A DNA stretch of 10,687 nucleotides from an uncultured Lachnospiraceae bacterium (GTDB lineage Bacteria > Bacillota > Clostridia > Lachnospirales > Lachnospiraceae). Positions 6,518-10,687 of the stretch are shown here, piece by piece. Below the pieces are notes generated by a model that had not been told where the DNA came from, did no database searches, and was given only the letters and a program-made list of their open reading frames with translations. The translations under genes were made by a program, and so were the position numbers. Each line of letters starts with the position of its first letter. The first letter of the stretch is position 1. Location: NCBI GenBank assembly GCA_947631755.1, contig CANRMO010000076.1, forward strand, positions 1-10,687, written 5' to 3'.

Positions 6518-6993
6518 TATTCGCAGAGCTGTATATGAACCTCTCCCGTCTCCTCAATCTCCATCACAGCATAGGTAGGGATAAATCCGTCCTGCCTCGG
6601 CCGGGAAATGCTGCCGGGATTTAAGAGGATAAGCGACTCCCCTTCTTCCAGAAAAGGCTTGTGAGTGTGTCCAAACATAGCGATATCCGCCTTTTGCTCT
6701 GCCGCCCAATAGCGCAGGGAGTCCATCCCATAATTCAGATACCGGTGCCCGTGGCAGAGGGCAATTCTTTTGCCCGCAAACTCTGTCACGATCTGCATGG
6801 GAAGATCTAACCTGTAATCACAGTTCCCGCGGACCATGTACACAGGATACGGCGTTGCCCGGCGCAGCCGGTCCTCATCTCTCTCCACATCCCCCAGAAA
6901 AAACACAGCTTCTGCCCCCGGATACTGTTTCAGCACATCAAGAAGATTATCCAGCCTGCCGTGCGAATCACTAAAAACTAACGCCTGTTTCAT
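6508..6993 (-). CDS. yfcE: YfcE/MJ0936-type metallophosphoesterase
   Basis: Cytosolic metal-dependent phosphodiesterase of the calcineurin-like superfamily, 161 residues, the usual length for the single-domain YfcE/MJ0936 group. The metal-binding motifs occur in order: D9-S-H11, G34-D35, G56-N57-C-D59, H81-G-H83 and G108-H-T-H111; NPGS is at 125-128. Family members hydrolyse phosphodiesters in vitro, but the physiological substrate is usually unknown. The start ATG overlaps the rdgB stop as ATGA, with GGGGGA 4 nt upstream, so the two are translationally coupled; this rdgB-yfcE pairing is common in Firmicutes. The 3' end overlaps the convergent gene's terminator. Confidence 0.94.
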   Translation of the reverse strand: MKQALVFSDSHGRLDNLLDVLKQYPGAEAVFFLGDVERDEDRLRRATPYPVYMVRGNCDYRLDLPMQIVTEFAGKRIALCHGHRYLNYGMDSLRYWAAEQKADIAMFGHTHKPFLEEGESLILLNPGSISRPRQDGFIPTYAVMEIEETGEVHIQLCEYKK

Positions 6994-7604
6994 ATGTTCC
7001 CCCTCTTCTTCAGTAAATCTACCATTTTGCGGACAGCGATCCCTCTGTGGCTGATCGCATTTTTCTCCTCCGGTTCCATCTCTCCAGTCGTGCAGCCCCT
7101 CTCGGGGAGATAGAAGATTGGGTCGTACCCAAAACCATTTTCCCCTCTCGGTTCATGCGCCAGCTTTCCCTCAATGACACCGGTGACTGTGTCGACCGTT
7201 CCGTCCGGATAAGCACAGGCGATCACGCAGACGAACCGGGCGTCTCTTTTCTCCTGCGGCACTCCCTCACAGCGCCGCAGAAGTTCCGCGTTCTTGATAT
7301 CATATGGCGTATCTTCCCCCATATAGCGGGCCGAATAGATTCCCGGCTCACCGTTCAGGCAGTCCACCTCAAAACCGGAATCGTCGGCCAGCACCATCTC
7401 CCCGGTGGCCCTCATCACTGCTTTCGCCTTGATCACCGCATTTTCCTCAAATGTCGTGCCGTCCTCAACGATCTCCACATCAACATCCAGGTCTCTCATG
7501 GATAGTATCTCAAACTCATCCCCCAGCATCTGGCGGAATTCATTTACTTTCCCCTGGTTTCCCGTCGCGAAAACCAGCCTCGTTTTTCCCTGTGCTCTGC
7601 TCAT
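6990..7604 (-). CDS. rdgB: RdgB/HAM1 family XTP/dITP diphosphatase
   Basis: Cleaves non-canonical purine nucleoside triphosphates (XTP, dITP, ITP) to the monophosphate and pyrophosphate, keeping them out of DNA and RNA. At 204 residues it has the normal family length. Signatures: FATGNQGKVNEF at 12-23 (nucleotide binding), FEENAVIKA at 52-60, ADDSGFEVD at 73-81 (catalytic acidic pair), GENGFGYDPIF at 154-164 and KNAISHRG at 181-188. The ATG at 7604 is supported by AGAGG 7 nt upstream and by the family N-terminus beginning just before the ATGN motif. It overlaps the methyltransferase gene by 65 bp and yfcE by 4 bp, so it is the middle gene of a tight operon. Confidence 0.97.
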   Translation of the reverse strand: MSRAQGKTRLVFATGNQGKVNEFRQMLGDEFEILSMRDLDVDVEIVEDGTTFEENAVIKAKAVMRATGEMVLADDSGFEVDCLNGEPGIYSARYMGEDTPYDIKNAELLRRCEGVPQEKRDARFVCVIACAYPDGTVDTVTGVIEGKLAHEPRGENGFGYDPIFYLPERGCTTGEMEPEEKNAISHRGIAVRKMVDLLKKRGNI

Positions 7605-8772
7605 TTTCTGTCCTCTCCCTCCGGGGCGGCTTCGCCCCCATATACTGATACAGATATGTTTTCATCATGCCATTGTAAATTTTCCGGTTTTTGGTAGCTT
7701 TCTTTCTAGATCCCCCGGCCGCAATGGCCCTCTGCGCCTCCTCATAACCGCTCAGCACAAAAAAGGACCACGTGTCATTTTTCGACATAACCTGTCCCAT
7801 TGTCCGGTACAGGCCAAACATTTCGCTCTTTTCGGAAAGCCGCTCCCCATAGGGAGGGTTGGTAATGACAAACCCATATTTTTTCGGATGGCTGAAATCT
7901 TTCACATCCCTCTGCTGGAAATGAATGATGTCCCCCACCCCGGCCAGTGCGGCATTTGCCCGGGCCATTTTCAACATCTCAGCGTCGATGTCATAGCCCT
8001 GGATATTCAGCTCCACGTCCCGGCGGATCCGGCTATTTGCCTCCTCCACCGCCTCGTACCAGACCTTTTTAGGGATCTGTGTCTTCCACGTCTCCGCGGT
8101 AAACTCCCGCTCCAGCCCGGGTGCGATGTCCATCGCTATCATAGCTGCCTCAATGGGGATGGTTCCGCTCCCGCAAAACGGATCCACCAGCACCCGGTCG
8201 CCGTGCCATGGCGACAGCAGGAGAATGGCCGCCGCAAGAGTTTCTGTCAGCGGCGCGGGAGCTGTAAACTTTCGGTACCCTCTCTTGTGCAGGGACTCGC
8301 CCGTCGTGTCAATGCCAATGGTCACGATATCTTTCACAATACTGATGCGCAGCGGATATGATTCGCCTGTCTCATCAAACCAGTCTGTGTGATATGTCTC
8401 TCTCAGACGTTCTACCATCGCCTTTTTCACTATTTTCTGGATATCTGTCGGACTGAAAAGCTTACTGCTGACAGAATTTGCCTTCGTCACCCAGAATTTT
8501 CCGTCTTTCGGGATGTACTCTTCCCACGGGACATCCCTGACACCCTCAAAGAGATCGTCAAATGTATCTGCCCGGAACTCTGCCACCTTCAGGAGAATCC
8601 TCTCTGTCGTGCGCAAAAAAAGGTTTGCCCTGGCGACCGCCGCCGCATCCCCCGCAAATATCACCTTGCCATTGTCCACCCGGACGATCCGGTACCCAAG
8701 TCCCTCAATTTCCCGTTTTAGTACGGCCTCCATGCCAAAGTGGCAGGGCGCGATCATTTCGTATTCTTCCAT
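7540..8772 (-). CDS. THUMP-domain class I SAM-dependent RNA methyltransferase (RlmL/YpsC-like)
   Basis: Probable guanine-N2 methyltransferase of 23S rRNA (COG0116); the exact target is inferred from family. From the ATG at 8772 it has 410 residues: N-terminal IAPCHFGMEAVLKREI, a THUMP region around 50-155, the SAM-binding DPFCGSGT at 197-204, and the catalytic NPPYGER at 305-311. The last 30 residues are charged and probably disordered, and their DNA overlaps the start of rdgB. Starts further out exist in frame (TTG 8808, ATG 8796, ATG 8784). I prefer 8772: AAGGA lies 4 nt before it, homologues start about there, and the predicted transcript start (about 8815) leaves little leader for the others. 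First gene of the operon with rdgB and yfcE. Confidence 0.93.
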   Translation of the reverse strand: MEEYEMIAPCHFGMEAVLKREIEGLGYRIVRVDNGKVIFAGDAAAVARANLFLRTTERILLKVAEFRADTFDDLFEGVRDVPWEEYIPKDGKFWVTKANSVSSKLFSPTDIQKIVKKAMVERLRETYHTDWFDETGESYPLRISIVKDIVTIGIDTTGESLHKRGYRKFTAPAPLTETLAAAILLLSPWHGDRVLVDPFCGSGTIPIEAAMIAMDIAPGLEREFTAETWKTQIPKKVWYEAVEEANSRIRRDVELNIQGYDIDAEMLKMARANAALAGVGDIIHFQQRDVKDFSHPKKYGFVITNPPYGERLSEKSEMFGLYRTMGQVMSKNDTWSFFVLSGYEEAQRAIAAGGSRKKATKNRKIYNGMMKTYLYQYMGAKPPRRERTENEQSTGKNEAGFRDGKPGESK

Positions 8773-8821
8773 ATCTTCCTTCATTTCTGTTTTCATAGTA
8801 TTTTTCAATATTTTCCCATTT

Positions 8822-8851
8822 ATTATACGTTACAATGATCGTCCCCGTCAA
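8822..8851 (-). promoter_or_regulatory. SigA promoter of the methyltransferase-rdgB-yfcE operon
   Basis: Minus strand TTGACG (8846-8851), 18-bp spacer, TATAAT (8822-8827). The -35 overlaps the TGA stop of the rhodanese gene (8848-8850). Predicted start near 8815. Confidence 0.78.
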
Positions 8852-9228
8852 TCCCTTTTGTTCCTCGCCTCGTAACCGCCGAATACACTACAGGTATTGA
8901 TCCCCATCCGCGCCAGCCGCTTGGCCGCCATCAGACTGCGGTTGCCCTTATCGCAGTAAAAAATCACCTGTCCGAACCGCCGGAATTCATCGGCGTGGCT
9001 CTCGAGCTCCTCAAAGGGGATGTTCCACGCCCCGGCCACATGGCCCTTTTTAAAATCCGGCCTGTCCCTGAGATCCACAAAGAGTGTCCGGCTGTTGTAA
9101 ATATATTTTTCGATCTGCCCCCATGCTATGACCTGTGGTTTCACAAAAGCCTCCGATCCAGATTGCAGTATCCGCTCTTTTTCATTAATATATGCACAAA
9201 AAAAGAACAGTGTGAAAAGTCCCGCCAT
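8848..9228 (-). CDS. Rhodanese-like domain protein with N-terminal hydrophobic segment
   Basis: A single rhodanese domain (about residues 32-120 from ATG 9228) after a short hydrophobic N-terminus (AGLFTLFFFCAY) that may be a membrane anchor. The active-site loop CDKGNRS has the CxxGxRS form with Cys92, and GHVAGAWNIPFEE and VFGGYEA are typical. Such proteins carry sulfur as a persulfide or bind other groups; the partner here is unknown. The start is uncertain. GTG 9252 lies inside a terminator hairpin loop, and ATG 9228 has no Shine-Dalgarno. GTG 9144 has an excellent GGAGG 5 nt upstream and would give a soluble protein of 98 residues beginning at the domain edge. No promoter was found upstream, and its stop overlaps the next operon's promoter. 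Confidence 0.86.
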   Translation of the reverse strand: MAGLFTLFFFCAYINEKERILQSGSEAFVKPQVIAWGQIEKYIYNSRTLFVDLRDRPDFKKGHVAGAWNIPFEELESHADEFRRFGQVIFYCDKGNRSLMAAKRLARMGINTCSVFGGYEARNKRD

Positions 9229-9230
9229 AC

Positions 9231-9259
9231 AACAAAAGAGCGCCGTTGTCACACGGCGC
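9231..9259 (-). terminator. Intrinsic terminator after the tetrapeptide-repeat gene
   Basis: On the minus strand GCGCCGT (9253-9259) pairs perfectly with ACGGCGC (9240-9246) around the loop GTGACA, followed by TCTTTTGTTGT. It lies 24 nt after the stop of the N-x-S repeat gene and at the edge of the rhodanese gene, whose longest reading would start inside it. Confidence 0.65.
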
Positions 9260-9282
9260 CCGTATTCTTTAACTGTTTTTTG

Positions 9283-9507
9283 TCAGTCACAATTAGAACT
9301 GTTTTTGCTCGCATTCCGGCTGCTGTTCCGGCTTGTATTCTGGCTGTTGTTCTTACTTGTGTTCTGGCTGCTGTTCTTACTTGTGTTCTGAGACGAGTTC
9401 CGGCTCGCATTTTTGCTGCTGTTCTTGCTTGCGTTTCTCGTCGAATTCTGACTGTTGTTAGAATTATTGTTTGTCTCATTAAACTCATCTAAAAAATTTC
9501 TTGCCAT
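9283..9507 (-). CDS. Asn/Ser-rich tetrapeptide-repeat protein, probable spore-specific small protein
   Basis: A 74-residue hydrophilic protein I do not recognise. After MARNFLDEFNETNNNS come 14 tandem tetrapeptides of the form N-x-S-[K/R/Q] (residues 17-72; two units deviate), then CD. Asn and Ser make up more than half the chain; Lys and Arg give a basic repeat region, and the only acidic residues are near the ends. No signal peptide, no membrane segment, almost certainly disordered. Coding is supported by AGGAGGT 6 nt before the ATG, mixed codons for the same residues (AAC/AAT; AGC/AGT/TCT/TCG), a candidate sigma-G promoter and a downstream terminator. The composition recalls Asn/Gln-rich gamma-type small acid-soluble spore proteins of Bacillus, but no sequence match is claimed. 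Alternatives are a nucleic-acid-binding or coat-associated protein. Confidence 0.78.
   Translation of the reverse strand: MARNFLDEFNETNNNSNNSQNSTRNASKNSSKNASRNSSQNTSKNSSQNTSKNNSQNTSRNSSRNASKNSSNCD
9292..9459 (-). repeat. 12-bp periodic coding repeat (14 units)
   Basis: Codons for N-x-S-[K/R/Q] repeat every 12 bp across 168 bp. Within it, two adjacent 24-bp units encoding NTSKNSSQ and NTSKNNSQ differ at a single base, so recent expansion by slippage or unequal exchange is likely. Other units vary at synonymous positions. Confidence 0.9.
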
Positions 9508-9558
9508 GATATTACCTCCTGTTTTATGCGGGAATAATCCCCTTCATGTTTCAAGAGA

Positions 9559-9587
9559 TAGTATGTCTTTTTGTCAGAATTTTATAC
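9559..9587 (-). promoter_or_regulatory. Candidate sigma-G (forespore) promoter of the tetrapeptide-repeat gene
   Basis: Minus strand GTATA (9583-9587), 17-bp spacer, CATACTA (9559-9565). Both boxes fit the Bacillus sigma-G consensus GHATR and CATNHTA. The predicted start is about 45 nt before the ATG. No SigA promoter of comparable quality was seen in this gap. Confidence 0.6.
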
Positions 9588-9588
9588 C

Positions 9589-9600
9589 GTCCGCGCGGAC
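9589..9600. repeat. 12-bp perfect palindrome after fba
   Basis: GTCCGCGCGGAC directly abuts the fba stop and ends one base before the sigma-G-like -35. As RNA it gives only a 4-bp stem with loop GCGC and no U-run, so it is a poor terminator. It may be a protein-binding site or a remnant of one. Confidence 0.5.
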
Positions 9601-10464
9601 TCAAGCTTTTCCAACTGAACCAAATAATTCCATTTTTTCTTTTACTGTGGCCTTGATCGCCTCTGTTCCCGGTGCCAGAAGTTTGCGGGGATCGAATCCC
9701 TTACCCTCTAAATCTTTGCCCGCCTCAATGTATTTGCGCGTAGCTTCCTGGAAAGAGAGCTGACACTCCGTATTTACATTGATCTTTGAGACGCCGAGGG
9801 AAATCGCTTTTTTGATCATATCCGCCGGGATTCCGGTGCCTCCGTGGAGCACAAGCGGCATTGCGCCTGTCTTCTGCTGAACCGCATCCAGTGTCTCGAA
9901 ACTCAGCCCGGCCCAGTTATCCGGATATTTGCCGTGAATATTCCCGATCCCGGCCGCCAGCATTGTCACGCCCAGGTCTGCAATCATTTTACACTCATCC
10001 GGGTCCGCACACTCACCGGCGCCAACCACGCCGTCTTCCTCGCCGCCAATCGAGCCGACTTCCGCCTCAATGGACATCCCCTTTTCCTCGCAGATGCCGA
10101 CCAGTTCTCTCGTCTTCTCCACATTTTCCTCAATCGGGTAATGGGAGCCATCAAACATAATAGAAGAAAATCCGGCCTCAATACAAGCCTTTGCCCCCTC
10201 GTAGCTGCCGTGGTCCAGATGAAGGGCAACCGGAACTGTGATTTTCAGCTCCTCCAGCATCCCATTGACCATGCCAACGACTGTTTTATAGCCGCACATA
10301 TACTTTCCCGCGCCCTCTGACACACCGAGGATAACCGGTGAATTTAACTCCTGGGCCGTGAGAAGGATTGCCTTTGTCCACTCCAGGTTATTGATATTGA
10401 ACTGTCCCACTGCATATTTGCCCTCTTTTGCCTTTGTGAGCATCTCTTTTGCTGATACTAACAT
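9601..10464 (-). CDS. fba: Class II fructose-1,6-bisphosphate aldolase
   Basis: Zinc-dependent glycolytic enzyme that reversibly splits fructose-1,6-bisphosphate into glyceraldehyde-3-phosphate and dihydroxyacetone phosphate in the cytosol. It has 287 residues, full length for the short class IIb type. HLDHGS carries the catalytic Asp84 and zinc ligand His85; EAEVGSIGGEED follows; further zinc-ligand histidines are His177 in GNIHGKYP and His207 in LHGGTG, and NVNTECQ is phosphate-binding. ATG 10464 is preferred over ATG 10470: GGAGG is 7 nt before the former and only one base before the latter. YAVGQFNINNLEW and GVSEGAGKYMCGYK support fructose-bisphosphate rather than tagatose-bisphosphate specificity. 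It stands alone with its own promoter; no good terminator follows. Confidence 0.96.
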   Translation of the reverse strand: MLVSAKEMLTKAKEGKYAVGQFNINNLEWTKAILLTAQELNSPVILGVSEGAGKYMCGYKTVVGMVNGMLEELKITVPVALHLDHGSYEGAKACIEAGFSSIMFDGSHYPIEENVEKTRELVGICEEKGMSIEAEVGSIGGEEDGVVGAGECADPDECKMIADLGVTMLAAGIGNIHGKYPDNWAGLSFETLDAVQQKTGAMPLVLHGGTGIPADMIKKAISLGVSKINVNTECQLSFQEATRKYIEAGKDLEGKGFDPRKLLAPGTEAIKATVKEKMELFGSVGKA

Positions 10465-10573
10465 ATACATTCCTCCGTATTCTTACTTTTTTGCAGAGTC
10501 CCCACAGCGCTGCACATATACCGGATATGCCCTGCCGCTGTCAGTCTCTTCATAAATTACCCATATATAAAAT

Positions 10574-10602
10574 AGAATATCATAAAACTATTTTTTTGGC
10601 AA
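10574..10602 (-). promoter_or_regulatory. SigA-like promoter of fba
   Basis: Minus strand TTGCCA (10597-10602), 17-bp spacer, TATTCT (10574-10579). The start is predicted near 10567, giving a leader of about 100 nt. The leader has a possible hairpin with ACAGCG/CGCTGT arms around a GCATAT...ATATGTGC core (about 10503-10534). Confidence 0.6.
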
Positions 10603-10607
10603 TAGCT

Positions 10608-10625
10608 GGAAACTTTTGAGTTTCC
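10608..10625. repeat. Inverted repeat just upstream of the fba -35
   Basis: GGAAACT-TTTG-AGTTTCC, perfect 7-bp arms, 5 bp upstream of the -35 box. On the plus strand a CCATTTTTT run follows, so it could form a weak plus-strand terminator, but no plus-strand gene feeds it. Its position suits an activator or repressor site for fba. Confidence 0.5.
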
Positions 10626-10651
10626 CCATTTTTTCTGAAGAGCAGGCTACA

Positions 10652-10682
10652 CCTTAAAATAAGAAATGCAAAAACACTTCTT
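10652..10682 (-). terminator. Possible weak terminator of a gene beyond the right edge
   Basis: Minus strand AAGAAGTG-TTTTTG-CATTTCTT makes an 8-bp A+T-rich stem with one G-U, followed by ATTTT. It would end a minus-strand transcript entering from the right. The stem is weak and the T-run short. Confidence 0.33.
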
Positions 10683-10687
10683 AAATG

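Noticed and set aside
7405..8361. Plus-strand open frame of 318 codons opposite rdgB and the methyltransferase
   Set aside because: It lies antisense to two well-supported genes and shows no recognisable domain or start signal.
9249..9488. Minus-strand 79-codon frame rich in Arg, Thr and Ala overlapping the tetrapeptide-repeat gene
   Set aside because: It is the other frame of the 12-bp repeat. It lacks a ribosome site, while the N-x-S frame has AGGAGGT at perfect spacing.
9589..9600. fba intrinsic terminator at GTCCGCGCGGAC
   Set aside because: The palindrome leaves a stem of only four pairs as RNA and is followed by GGTATAAAATT rather than a U-run.
10458..10553. Leader peptide frame (MKRLTAAGHIRYMCSAVG...) overlapping the fba start
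   Set aside because: It would sit inside the fba leader, but no Shine-Dalgarno precedes the ATG and no run of regulatory codons is present, so it is probably chance.

Overview
The window looks like a stretch of chromosome from a spore-forming, low-to-mid GC Clostridia, most likely a Lachnospiraceae (Clostridium cluster XIVa) relative. This rests on T-box control of a tRNA synthetase, strong GGAGG ribosome sites, consensus SigA promoters, and the style of the IleRS, class II aldolase and YtrA-type genes. The assignment is an inference from gene content, not a database result. Almost every gene is on the minus strand; only one convincing gene is on the plus strand.

Region 1-2110 holds the 5' part of ileS (the gene runs off the left edge) and its roughly 325-nt T-box leader. 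The leader has an AUC specifier, the T-box element with UGGU, an intrinsic terminator and a near-perfect SigA promoter. The IleRS looks like the eukaryote-like (type 2) form. Region 2151-5802 is a four-gene minus-strand operon: YtrA-type GntR repressor, ABC ATPase, eight-helix permease, lipoprotein of unknown function. The first three genes are translationally coupled by 1-4 bp overlaps. The start region of the promoter is packed with nested inverted repeats that are probably the autoregulatory operator.

Region 5858-6517 is a plus-strand unit divergent from the ytrA operon. It has its own promoter, a GC-rich leader of three consecutive hairpins, a PF06695-like small membrane protein, and an intrinsic terminator whose T-run lies inside the 3' end of the convergent next gene. 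Region 6508-8851 is a housekeeping operon on the minus strand: THUMP/RlmL-type RNA methyltransferase, RdgB/HAM1 nucleotide pyrophosphatase, YfcE-type phosphoesterase, all overlapping. It is preceded by a rhodanese-domain protein whose stop codon overlaps the operon promoter.

Region 9231-9600 is the most unusual part. It encodes a 74-residue protein made almost wholly of 14 tandem N-x-S-[K/R/Q] tetrapeptides. The gene has a perfect Shine-Dalgarno, a good match to a forespore sigma-G promoter, and its own terminator, which suggests a spore-core or spore-specific protein of a type I do not recognise. Region 9601-10687 holds class II fructose-bisphosphate aldolase with its promoter and a palindrome just upstream of the -35. 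No tRNA, rRNA, CRISPR array, transposase or phage gene was seen.
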